This document shows, piece by piece, positions 47,236-55,331 of a DNA stretch of 64,000 nt. Source of the DNA: Rhizobium lentis. Lineage in GTDB: Bacteria > Pseudomonadota > Alphaproteobacteria > Rhizobiales > Rhizobiaceae. A program made the translations under genes and the position numbers. Position 1 is the stretch's first letter; the number at the start of each line of letters is the position of its first letter. Under the pieces are notes generated by a model. The model did no database searches, was not told where the DNA came from, and saw only the letters and a program-made list of their open reading frames with translations. The stretch covers positions 62,001-126,000 of the forward strand of contig NZ_JACHBD010000004.1 in NCBI RefSeq assembly GCF_014200175.1, written 5' to 3'.

Positions 47236-48645
47236 ATGCCGGATTATCAAAGGATTAAAACAGAACTCGAGGGTATCGCCCTCGAGGACAATCCGGCGCT
47301 GGTGCGCCAGAAGAGCCGTGATTTCTACTGGTATTCGCCGATCCTGAAGGCGCAGCTTGACAATGTGACGGCCGATCTCGTCGTCACCCCGAAGAACGAG
47401 GAGGAGGTGATCCGGACCTTGAAGGTCGCCTTTGCCCATGGCGTACCGGTGACCCCGCGCGGCGCCGGCACCGGCAATTACGGCCAGGCCATGCCGCTTT
47501 CAGGCGGTATCGTGCTGAACCTTGCGGCCATGAATAAGATCAAGGAAATCCATCCGGGCCGGGTGATCTGCGAACCGGGCATCGTTCTTGCTCAGCTCGA
47601 CAAGCAGACCAAGGCCCATTCCGGCCAAGAGTTACGCTTCCATCCTTCGACGGCCCAGACGGCAACAGTGGGCGGTTTTATCGCCGGGGGCTCTGGCGGC
47701 GTCGGCTCGATCACCTGGGGCGGCTTGCGCGATCTCGGCAATATTTTGCGCCTGCGCGTGGTCACCATGGAGGCCGAGCCACGCGTGCTCGACCTTACCG
47801 GCTGGGACCTGCAGAAGGTCAGCCACGCCTATGGCACCAACGGCATCATCACCGAGATCGAGATGCCGCTGGCGCCAGCCTATGACTGGGTCGACGTACT
47901 CGTCGGTTACGATGATTTCATGGCTGCCGTGCGCTTCTCGGATGCACTCGCCAAATGCAACGGCATCCTGGTCAAGGAGATCGCGCCGATCGCCGCACCG
48001 ATACCGCACGATTATTTCACCCGGCATAAACCCTATATCCGCAAGGGCCAGTCGGTCGTTGTGCTGATGATCGCGCCGCATTCCATGGATGCTTTCCTCG
48101 CCTTTGCCGCGGCTCACAAGGGCGAGATCATGTTCCGCTCCGACAAGGTCGAAAGCATGAAAGGCATTCCGCATGCCTATGAGCTTGCCTGGAACCACAC
48201 GACGCTGCGCGCGCTGAAGGTCGATCCTGGCTTCACCTACCTGCAGGTTCAGTATCCTGGACCGGATCATGTGGCCAAGGTTGCCAAGATGGTGGAGATT
48301 TTCGGTGATGAAGTGCCGGGCCATCTCGAATTCATCAAGTTCGACGGGCAGATCCAATGCTCCGGCCTGCCGCTGGTGCGCTACACCACGGAGGAACGGC
48401 TCGAAGAGATCATCAAGATCCACCAGGACCACGGCTGCCCGATCTTCAATCCGCACCGTTACACGCTGGAGGAAGGCGGCATGAAGCGCACCGACAAGGT
48501 GCAGCTCGCCTTCAAACACGAAACCGATCCCCGCGGGCTGCTGAATCCCGGCAAGATGATTGCCTGGGAGAATCCGGATTTCGACTTCAATGCCGGCAAG
48601 AACTATCTGTTTCCAGGGCTTGCGAGCGTCATGGAGGCCTCATGA
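47236..48645 (+). CDS. FAD-binding oxidoreductase (GlcD/vanillyl-alcohol-oxidase type)
   Basis: Flavoenzyme of 469 aa. The FAD PP-loop is VTPRGAGTGNYGQAMPLSGG (about 74-93), with HPSTAQTATVGGFIAGGSGG (about 135-154) completing the cofactor site. The C-terminal GLLNPGKM is typical of the GlcD/D-lactate dehydrogenase group. No covalent-FAD His or iron-sulphur motif is obvious. It should oxidise a hydroxyl or amine intermediate made by the upstream hydrolase. It follows by one base and precedes a reductase with a four-base overlap. Confidence 0.87.
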   Translation: MPDYQRIKTELEGIALEDNPALVRQKSRDFYWYSPILKAQLDNVTADLVVTPKNEEEVIRTLKVAFAHGVPVTPRGAGTGNYGQAMPLSGGIVLNLAAMNKIKEIHPGRVICEPGIVLAQLDKQTKAHSGQELRFHPSTAQTATVGGFIAGGSGGVGSITWGGLRDLGNILRLRVVTMEAEPRVLDLTGWDLQKVSHAYGTNGIITEIEMPLAPAYDWVDVLVGYDDFMAAVRFSDALAKCNGILVKEIAPIAAPIPHDYFTRHKPYIRKGQSVVVLMIAPHSMDAFLAFAAAHKGEIMFRSDKVESMKGIPHAYELAWNHTTLRALKVDPGFTYLQVQYPGPDHVAKVAKMVEIFGDEVPGHLEFIKFDGQIQCSGLPLVRYTTEERLEEIIKIHQDHGCPIFNPHRYTLEEGGMKRTDKVQLAFKHETDPRGLLNPGKMIAWENPDFDFNAGKNYLFPGLASVMEAS

Positions 48646-49223
48646 GGGTTCTGGTGCTACATTCGCATCCTGTGGAGGAAAGCTATGGCAAGTCGCTTTA
48701 CAAACAGGCGCTGGAAAGCCTTGAGAAAGCCGGCCATGCCGTGGATGGGTGTGATCTCTACGCCGAGGAATTCGATCCCGTGCTCTCCCGCCAGGACAGG
48801 CTCACCTATCACGATTACCCTGCCAACACCGACCTGGTGAAACCCTATGTCGAGCGGCTGAAGCAGGCCGAAGGGCTGGTGCTGGTGACGCCGATCTGGA
48901 ACTTCGGATTCCCGGCGATCCTCAAGGGCTATTTCGACCGCGTCTGGCTTCCCGGCGTTTCCTTCGACCTCGTCGACGGCAAGGTGGAATCGCGGCTGCG
49001 CCATATCAGAAAGCTCGCGGCCGTTCTGACATACGGCGCCACGCCGTTTCGCGCCTTCGCCGCCGGCAACCCGCCGAAGAAAATCGTCAAACGTGTGCTG
49101 AGAGCGCAGATCAATCCGCTAAGGCCGGTTACCTTTCTTGCGCATTACGACATGAACAATTGCACACCGGAAACACGGGCGCGGTTTCTGGAGAAGGTGA
49201 AGACAGCGATGGAGCGGTTCTAG
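48642..49223 (+). CDS. NAD(P)H oxidoreductase, flavodoxin-2 fold (NQO/MdaB type)
   Basis: Flavodoxin-fold protein of 193 aa. The FMN/FAD loop is HSHPVEESYGKSL at residues 7-19; the VTPIWNFGFPAILKGYFDRVWLPG segment (about 82-105) is diagnostic of the family. These enzymes transfer hydride from NAD(P)H to quinones or flavins and could serve the FAD oxidase upstream. The start ATG 48642 lies inside the previous stop (ATGA). Confidence 0.9.
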   Translation: MRVLVLHSHPVEESYGKSLYKQALESLEKAGHAVDGCDLYAEEFDPVLSRQDRLTYHDYPANTDLVKPYVERLKQAEGLVLVTPIWNFGFPAILKGYFDRVWLPGVSFDLVDGKVESRLRHIRKLAAVLTYGATPFRAFAAGNPPKKIVKRVLRAQINPLRPVTFLAHYDMNNCTPETRARFLEKVKTAMERF

Positions 49224-49613
49224 ATGAAGAAGATCTTCAATCCCTCTTCCGTTCGCCGTCCCTTCGGAAATTACAATCATGGATTGCTGGTGCCGCCGGG
49301 CGCCTCGTTGCTCGTGACCTCCGGGCAACTCGGTGTTGGTCTCGACGAGGAGGTGCCGGAGGATGTCGGCGCGCAGGCAGAACTTTGCTTCGAGGCGATC
49401 AAGGCGATTCTTGCCGAGGCGGAGATGAATTTCGCCGACGTCATCCGCATCTCGGGTTTTGTGACGAAGCGCGAGCACTTCGCCGACTATATGCAGGTCC
49501 GGGATCGATATACGCTCGATCCGAAACCGACCTCGACGCTGATCGTCGTCGCCGGTTTCACCCGCCCGGAATTCGTTGTGGAAGTCGAAGTTACGGCCGC
49601 CAAAGTGTTCTGA
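49224..49613 (+). CDS. RidA-family (YjgF/YER057c) protein lacking the canonical Arg
   Basis: Trimeric RidA-fold protein of 129 aa. RidA enzymes hydrolyse reactive enamine/imine intermediates. The C-terminal pattern usually reads PxR[ST] before the last strands; here it is KPTSTLIVV, so the catalytic arginine is replaced. The Glu in VVEVEVTA is kept. It starts directly after the previous stop. A pathway-specific imine or carbamate role, as for RutC-type proteins, is inferred from the cluster. Confidence 0.87.
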   Translation: MKKIFNPSSVRRPFGNYNHGLLVPPGASLLVTSGQLGVGLDEEVPEDVGAQAELCFEAIKAILAEAEMNFADVIRISGFVTKREHFADYMQVRDRYTLDPKPTSTLIVVAGFTRPEFVVEVEVTAAKVF

Positions 49614-50064
49614 TGAAGCGAGACGCCTCGGAACATCCACCCGTCAGTTGCCCCCTTCCCCAGCTTCGTATCGCCGCTCATCCAAGCTTTCGAGATGGTA
49701 AGGCCCCTCTTTTCGCGTGCGGCGTCGATGCGGTCGGGGTCATCGAAAGACGCGACGATCTACTAGACTTGCTGGTCTTGCGGGGCATCGGCAAGGGACG
49801 AACATCCGACCGCAACGCCTGACATGCTGGCGGCGGAAACCGCAAGAGGGGTGCGGTATCGATTGGCACCAAGGTCTTGCGCTCCTCTGCAATTTAGCCA
49901 AAAATACTGATCGTAATGCTTGTGCTCTGACAGCAATCCGGCATCGCTGGACGTTTTCATTCAATAAATCAAAGTTGAGCGCAGATCACATAGCGTGGCG
50001 GCGGCAATCTGCCTTACCGAGACTGAACAATACGAATTTGTAACATTGGCGGCATGGATGCGTC
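49614..50064. other. Gene-free stretch
   Basis: About 450 bases after the RidA gene. Several short open frames exist on both strands, but none has a ribosome binding site or recognisable protein. It should contain the end of the LysR-controlled unit and the promoter of the AraC gene. No clear terminator hairpin was found. Confidence 0.45.
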
Positions 50065-50952
50065 ATGTCTTTCGTGGAATCGCAAGGTGACAGAAAGTAT
50101 CGGACCAGTGAGCGAGTGGGTGGGCTCGTTGATTGCTCATCGCTGCAGGTCGAGCTCAGACATTTCGATCCGGGCTGGCAGGTCGACCTTACACTCGAAT
50201 GCACGGAAATAGCCGTCCTGCTCTCGGGGCAGTCGAAGATCAGGTGGACGGGTGACGGCCACAGGCGGGATGCGATTGCCCGCCCCGGTGTCGCTTGGAT
50301 ATGTCCAGCGGGTGTCCATGAGAGCGGTGTAGAAATCATGGGTACCATGCCCGAGTCCCTCCACATCTTCCTGCCGCCCTCGCTCGTTGGTGAGAGCGCA
50401 CTTTCAAACTTCGACATCGATCCGGCCAAGGTGCAGCTCGCCTATGCGGGAGGCGTCCCCGATCCGATGGTGCTGCAGATCGGTCAACTCTTTCGAGGTT
50501 TGTTGAACAGAAGCCTTGAACCGACTGATCGCCTCTATCTGGACGGCATCCAGACGGCGCTGGCGGCGCACCTGCTCGGCACCTATTCGTCTGTTCGCTG
50601 GCAACCTGCCGCACGGGCGCCGACTGTCGACCCAAGAAGGCTGCAACGCGTCTTCGATTTCATTGAAGCCCGCATCGCAGCCGAAATCTCGCTGGATGAC
50701 CTTGCCGCGGAGGCTTGCCTCAGCGCCTTTCATTTTGCCCGCATGTTTCGCAAGGCTACCGGCCTGACGCCGCATCGCTACGTCACCGAGCGACGGATCG
50801 AGGCGGCCAAGGAAAAGCTCCGGCTCGCACGGTCCTCGCTCGTGGAGATCGCGTTCGATACCGGCTTCGGCTCGCAGGCGAATTTCACCCGGGTCTTCCG
50901 GAAGATGACCGGTTTGACGCCCGGCCAATACCGCGCGCTCTTCACCGGTTAG
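50065..50952 (+). CDS. AraC-family transcriptional regulator
   Basis: Regulator of 295 aa. The C-terminal double helix-turn-helix (about residues 193-292) contains ISLDDLAAEACLSAFHFARMFRKATG and the second motif EIAFDTGFGSQANFTRVFRKMTG. The N-terminal cupin-like region is divergent. It lies upstream of and in line with a small gene set for an HbpS-like protein, an SDR and a secreted protein, which it probably controls. The effector is unknown. Confidence 0.89.
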   Translation: MSFVESQGDRKYRTSERVGGLVDCSSLQVELRHFDPGWQVDLTLECTEIAVLLSGQSKIRWTGDGHRRDAIARPGVAWICPAGVHESGVEIMGTMPESLHIFLPPSLVGESALSNFDIDPAKVQLAYAGGVPDPMVLQIGQLFRGLLNRSLEPTDRLYLDGIQTALAAHLLGTYSSVRWQPAARAPTVDPRRLQRVFDFIEARIAAEISLDDLAAEACLSAFHFARMFRKATGLTPHRYVTERRIEAAKEKLRLARSSLVEIAFDTGFGSQANFTRVFRKMTGLTPGQYRALFTG

Positions 50953-51122
50953 CGGCTTCCGCCTATCGGAGATAGTTCTCGGTTCGCGCATGCCGCACGC
51001 CGGAGCGCAAGATTTGCGCATAGCGCAGCAAGAACTGAAAATACTGCCGACCGGTTCCGCCTATACACCTGTCTCATCGAGCGGGGAGCGCTAGCCCCCG
51101 AACTGAAAAGAGGAGACAGGAG

Positions 51123-51521
51123 ATGATTTCCATTGACGAAGCTCGCAGGGTCATCGCCGCAGGTGAGGCGCGGGCTAATGAGATCGGTGTGCCGGTCAAT
51201 ATCGCAGTCTTGGACGCCGGAGCGCATCTCAAGGCGTTTGGCCGAATGGACGGCGCAGTGCTCGGCTCGATCGACCTCGCTATGGGCAAAGCCCGGACGG
51301 CCGTATTGTTTCGAACGACAAGCGAGGCCGTCTGGGAATATTGCAAACCAGGCGCTCCCGCCCATGCCCTCGAACTATCCAATGGCGGCCTAACTCCCTT
51401 TGCCGGCGGCATCTCGCTCTTTGCCGGCGACGGCACGGTGATCGGCGCCGTTGGCGTTTCCGGCGGAGCAGTTCCACAGGATCTCGAAATCGCGCAGGCA
51501 GCGGCTGCGGCCGTCGCATGA
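51123..51521 (+). CDS. GlcG/HbpS-family heme-binding-like protein
   Basis: Small protein of 132 aa of the GlcG/HbpS (DUF336) family. The conserved core is GVPVNIAVLDAGAHLKAFGRMDGA (about 21-44), with FAGGISLFAGDGTVIGAVGVSGG near the C-terminus. HbpS of Streptomyces binds heme and iron; other members are encoded near oxidoreductases and have no proven role. There is no signal peptide. ATG 51123 follows AGAGGAGACAGG. Confidence 0.88.
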   Translation: MISIDEARRVIAAGEARANEIGVPVNIAVLDAGAHLKAFGRMDGAVLGSIDLAMGKARTAVLFRTTSEAVWEYCKPGAPAHALELSNGGLTPFAGGISLFAGDGTVIGAVGVSGGAVPQDLEIAQAAAAAVA

Positions 51522-51575
51522 CGCTATGCCAACATTTGATTTCGACCAACCCGAAACCATCGAAAGGAATGTCTC

Positions 51576-52379
51576 ATGACAAAGACCATTTTGATCACTG
51601 GCGCAGGCTCCGGCTTCGGCAAGGGTGCCGCCATCGGCATGGCCAAGAACGGCCACAGCATCATCGCGACGACGCAGGTTTCCTCGCAGGTTACGCCGCT
51701 GCGTGAGGAGGTCGCCACCCTCGGCCTGAAGAACGTCCGTGTCGAGCGTCTCGACCTCACGGATCCCTACGACATCAAGCAGGCGCAGGGATGGGATATC
51801 GACGTTCTTTGGAACAATGCCGGTATGGGCGAAGCCGGCCCGGTTTGGGAAATCCCGATCGAACTTGTTCGCAAGAATTACGAAGTCAACGTCTTCCTGC
51901 CGCTGGTGCTGACTCAGGGCGTCGTCCAGAGATGGGTGCGCGAAGGCAAGAAAGGCAAAGTGGTCTTCACGTCCTCGATGGGCGGCCTCTTCACTCCGGC
52001 CAACTGGGGCACCTATGTCTCCACCAAGCACGCGTTGGAATCGATCGCCGAAGCGCTGCAGCAGGAACTCGCCCCTTACGGCATCAAGATCCAGACAATC
52101 AACCCCGGCGCCTACTACACCGGCTACAACGAGACGATGGCGGACAATCCGTTCCGCTGGCTGGATGACAGCAAGAACTTCACGAAGCGCGCAGATCTGC
52201 GAAAGGGCTTCGACGATTTCTTCGCAACGCCCGAAGGTAAGATGGACCCGAAGGAAATGATCGACCGGATGATCGAAGTCGTTCCGGCCGACACCGGCAG
52301 GTTCCGCAACGTCGTTCCGAAGGTCATCGAGGACATGCTGAAGGAGCATCAGCTGAGAGCCTGGGAAAACCAGATCTAA
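51576..52379 (+). CDS. Short-chain dehydrogenase/reductase
   Basis: SDR enzyme of 267 aa. The cofactor motif TGAGSGFGKG is at residues 8-17, NNAG near 80 and the catalytic YVSTK near 146; Ser near 133 (FTSSMGG) completes the triad. The substrate-binding C-terminal part ends in an acidic, helical tail. It follows the HbpS-like gene by 54 bases with an AAAGGAAT site. The substrate is unknown. Confidence 0.91.
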   Translation: MTKTILITGAGSGFGKGAAIGMAKNGHSIIATTQVSSQVTPLREEVATLGLKNVRVERLDLTDPYDIKQAQGWDIDVLWNNAGMGEAGPVWEIPIELVRKNYEVNVFLPLVLTQGVVQRWVREGKKGKVVFTSSMGGLFTPANWGTYVSTKHALESIAEALQQELAPYGIKIQTINPGAYYTGYNETMADNPFRWLDDSKNFTKRADLRKGFDDFFATPEGKMDPKEMIDRMIEVVPADTGRFRNVVPKVIEDMLKEHQLRAWENQI

Positions 52380-52459
52380 GCAGATTTCTGGCGGCGAGCG
52401 CCGCAAGCGGCACCCGACCAGCGGGTGTCGACCCACTCGTTTACCCTCCGGAGAAAACC

Positions 52460-53011
52460 ATGTCCTACACTGCAACGGCAGCCGTCTGCCGCCCGCAATC
52501 CCGGGCCAGGCGCATCTTCAACGCGACCCTCGGCATCGCTACCGCCATCCTTGCTCTGGGCGGGCTCGAAGCGCACGCCGCCGCAGCGCAGTCTCTCACT
52601 GAAACCGAACGCCGCAACAAGGCAGCCATCGAGGCTGGCTTCGAAGCCTGGGCGGCCGGCACAGGCAGTCCTTATGATCTCCTCGCCGACGACGCCCGCT
52701 GGACAATCGAGGGCTATTCGCTGGCATCGAAGACCTATCCAAGCCGCGAGGCATTCCTGCGTGAGGTGATCCGCCCGTTTAATGCTCGAATGAAGGCACC
52801 GCTGAAGCCGGCGATCCGCAATGTGTATGTCGACGGCGACACTGTGATCGTCTTTTTCGACGCCCGCGGCATCGCCCGCGACGGAGAGCCCTACGCAAAC
52901 ACCTATGCCTGGTTTCTCGACATGCGCGACGGCCGTATCGTCCGTGCCTCGGCCTTCTTCGATTCGATCGTGTTCAACGCCTTGTGGACCCGTGTGACGC
53001 CGGTCGACTAG
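52460..53011 (+). CDS. Secreted SnoaL-like (NTF2-fold) protein
   Basis: Protein of 183 aa with a signal peptide (hydrophobic segment about residues 21-38, cleavage near AHAAAA) and a mature domain of the SnoaL/NTF2-like fold. Typical elements are the helix NKAAIEAGFEAWAAG, DLLADDARWTIEG and the final strand MRDGRIVRASAFFDS. SnoaL-like proteins act as isomerases, hydrolases or ligand binders. Export of one from an SDR operon is uncommon. ATG 52460 has CCGGAGAAA upstream. Confidence 0.83.
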   Translation: MSYTATAAVCRPQSRARRIFNATLGIATAILALGGLEAHAAAAQSLTETERRNKAAIEAGFEAWAAGTGSPYDLLADDARWTIEGYSLASKTYPSREAFLREVIRPFNARMKAPLKPAIRNVYVDGDTVIVFFDARGIARDGEPYANTYAWFLDMRDGRIVRASAFFDSIVFNALWTRVTPVD

Positions 53012-53173
53012 TGTCTTCCAGGTCGAACCAAACTTGCCGTTCCCAGATGGCGCGGCGGACATTCTGCACCATATCACTCGGATGCCCGCCTCTGCGCGAT
53101 CGATCGGCCGCCCTCTTCTACGGTTTCTCGGCGCCACTATCGATGCGTCACTGGTATCTCGGGCGGGCATGTT

Positions 53174-53410
53174 TCAAAGTGCGTCGCGTTCGTATCGCGG
53201 TGTCCAGCCGCGGGCCATTCCGCGGCTCATCACGCTTTCCGCCAGCGCCAGTTGCCGGCGCAGATGCCTGCAGTCGTCGAGCAGCGTGCGGATCGCCGCC
53301 TTGGCATCGTCGTCATGCCAGGCAAGCACGGCCTCCACCTCCCATGCGCGATCAGGCCAAGTCGGGGTGGAGCAAACCGGATCGGGTCTGAACGTCTTTG
53401 CCGGCTGCAT
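53174..53410 (-). CDS. Small protein of unknown function (78 aa)
   Basis: A 78-aa protein that I do not recognise. It has a tryptophan-containing core (TWPDRAWEVEAVLAWHDDDAKAA) and a basic helix DDCRHLRRQLALAESVMSRGM. Its start overlaps the stop of the 56-aa gene upstream as TGATG, so the two are translated together. The open frame continues to 53641, but that part overlaps the better supported small gene in another frame and looks spurious. Confidence 0.62.
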   Translation of the reverse strand: MQPAKTFRPDPVCSTPTWPDRAWEVEAVLAWHDDDAKAAIRTLLDDCRHLRRQLALAESVMSRGMARGWTPRYERDAL

Positions 53411-53580
53411 CAGTTCAACGCCAGCGGCAATTGGACCGGCCGCGGCAAGGGCGGCAGCGGCCGGCTGAGTTCGACCTTTTTCTGCCAGGCGGCGCGACGC
53501 TGCTGATCCCGTTCGCGGGCCGCGCGGGAGGCTTCGACGAGGGCCAGGGCGTTGGCGATCACCTGTTCCGTATGTGTCAT
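53410..53580 (-). CDS. Very small protein of unknown function (56 aa)
   Basis: A 56-aa reading frame with ATG 53580, ribosome binding site AGGAGA eight bases upstream and a good promoter further up. The sequence is a charged helix (EASRAARERDQQRRAAWQKK) followed by a proline-leucine tail. It is coupled to the 78-aa gene by TGATG. Function unknown; the arrangement of promoter, ribosome binding site and coupling argues for a real gene. Confidence 0.6.
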   Translation of the reverse strand: MTHTEQVIANALALVEASRAARERDQQRRAAWQKKVELSRPLPPLPRPVQLPLALN

Positions 53581-53609
53581 GACCATCTCCTGTGTTCCTG
53601 TTTTGTTCT

Positions 53610-53637
53610 AATTTAGACCCTTGCCCGCAGAAGTCAA
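53610..53637 (-). promoter_or_regulatory. Sigma-70-type promoter of the small gene pair
   Basis: On the minus strand TTGACT (53632-53637) and TAAATT (53610-53615) are 16 bases apart. They lie 30 to 57 bases before ATG 53580. Confidence 0.55.
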
Positions 53638-53696
53638 GCACCGCGGGACCTTCACCTGGAAACGGGAGAAAACGGAGATTGAGATGCGGCCGCTGT

Positions 53697-53954
53697 TCAG
53701 TCGGCGGCTTCTATGACAGCGATACCCGCCTCCTGCGCAGCCCTGACGAAGGCGGCCCGGACATGATCGGGCGGAAGATCGCCGATAATCGCATCCAGGC
53801 AGGCTTTGACGGCTTCGAAATATTCTTCGCCGTCATCCACCGGCCAGTCATGGAGGAGCGTGCGCGCGGCATCCCACACCGAGTTAATAACGGCATAGTG
53901 CCCGAGCCCCATCGAGGCCAGGCCGACCGGTCGAAAATGTGCCCTCTGTCTCAC
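53697..53954 (-). CDS. DUF982 family protein
   Basis: An 85-aa protein of DUF982, a family largely confined to rhizobia. The pattern is PVGLASMGLGHY, then VWDAARTLLHDWP, a central EYFEAVKACLDAI and the final VRAAFVRAAQEAGI. The start is probably GTG 53954, because the conserved region begins a few codons later and a stop lies 17 codons upstream. Function unknown. A second DUF982 gene is at 55332-55625. Confidence 0.72.
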   Translation of the reverse strand: MRQRAHFRPVGLASMGLGHYAVINSVWDAARTLLHDWPVDDGEEYFEAVKACLDAIIGDLPPDHVRAAFVRAAQEAGIAVIEAAD

Positions 53955-54370
53955 TTTGTTACAGCTTTTCCTGATTTCGGCGAGCTAATCGATGAAATGC
54001 AATTTGCGTGCCGTTGGCGGCGGCTTTTCGATCTTGGCCAATCATAGCCGCGACAGACATGTCTCTCCAACCAGGATCCGGCGGGCGAGGCCTGAGAACG
54101 GGAAACGCCTGCAGCCTCTCGAGGGGGTCCGGAAACCCTGCTATCAGTCATTAAATGACAGATTATGGTAAATATCAGACTTAGCGCACCGAGCCTACTC
54201 GTTAAAACTGGCTATTTTCTTAATATTCTATCGAAGATGCAGCAACGCGTTCCTTTTCCGGAAGCAACGCAGCGCGACGATGCATCGTTGATTGTCCCGA
54301 AGGTGGACGGGGAGGCATCCAGATCGTACAATGCCGTTTCTTGCATGCGGCGGATCTGGGAGGACGCGCG
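53955..54370. other. Gene-free stretch upstream of the cyclase
   Basis: About 416 bases between divergent genes. It contains an AT-rich segment around 54150-54240 that likely holds promoters. A 66-codon minus frame ending at 53951 overlaps the DUF982 start but has no ribosome binding site. Confidence 0.4.
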
Positions 54371-55204
54371 ATGCCCATCTTCATGGACCGGCACTACCTC
54401 GAAGGTACCTCGGCCGCCGAGGTCGCCCAGGCACATCGCATGGATATCGACATTCAGGATCAATACGGCGTCAAGTTTCTCACTTACTGGTTCGACGAGC
54501 GGCGCGGGACGGCCTTCTGCCTAGTGGATGCGCCCGATATGGCAGCCGTCCAATGCGTTCATCGCGAGGCGCACGGCTTTGTCGCCAACGAGATCGTCGA
54601 GGTGGCTCTCTCGGCGGTCGAGGCCTTTCTCGGCCGCATCAATGACCCTGATCCAGCGCCCGGCCAGTCGCCGCAAATGGATCCAGGCCACCGGGCGATC
54701 CTCTTTACCGATATCGTCGGCTCGACCGAGATGACGGCGCGCCTCGGCGACCGCATGGGAACAGAGTTGGTCCGGGCCCATGACGCAATCGTGCGCCGAT
54801 GCCTCAGCAAAAATTCAGGCCGCGAAGTCAAGCACACCGGCGACGGCATCATGGCGGCCTTCGCGGCGACAACGGCAGCCGTTGAATGCGCCATGGCGAT
54901 CCAGCAGGAATTCCAACATTACAACGGCGGCAACAATGCTCAGCCGCTCCATATCCGCATCGGGATCGATTGCGGCGAGCCGGTCGAGGACAGCAACGAC
55001 CTCTTCGGCTCGACCGTGCAACTGGCGGCCCGCCTCTGCGCGGCAGCCGCCAGCGACCAGATCCTGGTGTCGGAGAATATTTTCCGGGAATATGGCGCGA
55101 CCGATGTCTTTGCCCACGCGACGCGCAGGCGGCTCAAGGGATTTTCCAAGCCGATGCTGGTTTTCCAATGCGACTGGACCAACGCCAGCCGGCAACTGAG
55201 CTAA
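54371..55204 (+). CDS. DUF4242-adenylate cyclase (class III) fusion protein
   Basis: Cytosolic protein of 277 aa. Residues 1-90 are a DUF4242 (SCO4226-type ligand- or nickel-binding) domain, beginning MPIFMDRHYLEGTSAAEVAQ. Residues about 105-270 are a class III nucleotide cyclase. Metal aspartates are in LFTDIVGST and HTGDGIMAAF, with the adenine-site Lys in EVKHTGD. The segment LFGSTVQLAARL keeps the transition-state Arg, but the usual Asn is Gln. ATG 54371 has GGAGGA upstream. It likely makes cAMP in response to a small ligand or metal; this is inference. Confidence 0.86.
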   Translation: MPIFMDRHYLEGTSAAEVAQAHRMDIDIQDQYGVKFLTYWFDERRGTAFCLVDAPDMAAVQCVHREAHGFVANEIVEVALSAVEAFLGRINDPDPAPGQSPQMDPGHRAILFTDIVGSTEMTARLGDRMGTELVRAHDAIVRRCLSKNSGREVKHTGDGIMAAFAATTAAVECAMAIQQEFQHYNGGNNAQPLHIRIGIDCGEPVEDSNDLFGSTVQLAARLCAAAASDQILVSENIFREYGATDVFAHATRRRLKGFSKPMLVFQCDWTNASRQLS

Positions 55205-55218
55205 AGCCCTGTATTTTT

Positions 55219-55263
55219 ATGCGTGTCGCCCGGAACCGCTGCACATTTCCGGGCGACACGCAT
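55219..55263. repeat. Perfect 17-bp inverted repeat (hairpin)
   Basis: ATGCGTGTCGCCCGGAA (55219-55235) is perfectly inverted at 55247-55263, around an 11-base loop. It begins 15 bases after the cyclase stop. No T run follows on either strand, though the fold is strong enough to block transcription or protect mRNA ends. Confidence 0.8.
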
Positions 55264-55331
55264 TAGCGCACCGCCGATTTTCTCGCGGCGGCCGAACCCG
55301 CCTCGTTTCGGCCGTGGCCGTGCGCTTATGA

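Noticed and set aside
49678-50043. Short open frames on both strands after the RidA gene
   Set aside because: No ribosome binding sites, no protein similarity that I recognise and Arg/Ser-rich random composition.
53411-53641. N-terminal extension of the 78-aa gene
   Set aside because: It covers the 56-aa gene in a different frame; that gene has its own promoter, ribosome binding site and stop-start coupling.
53951-54151. 66-codon minus frame whose stop overlaps the DUF982 GTG start
   Set aside because: The GTGA overlap is suggestive, but there is no ribosome binding site and the composition looks random.
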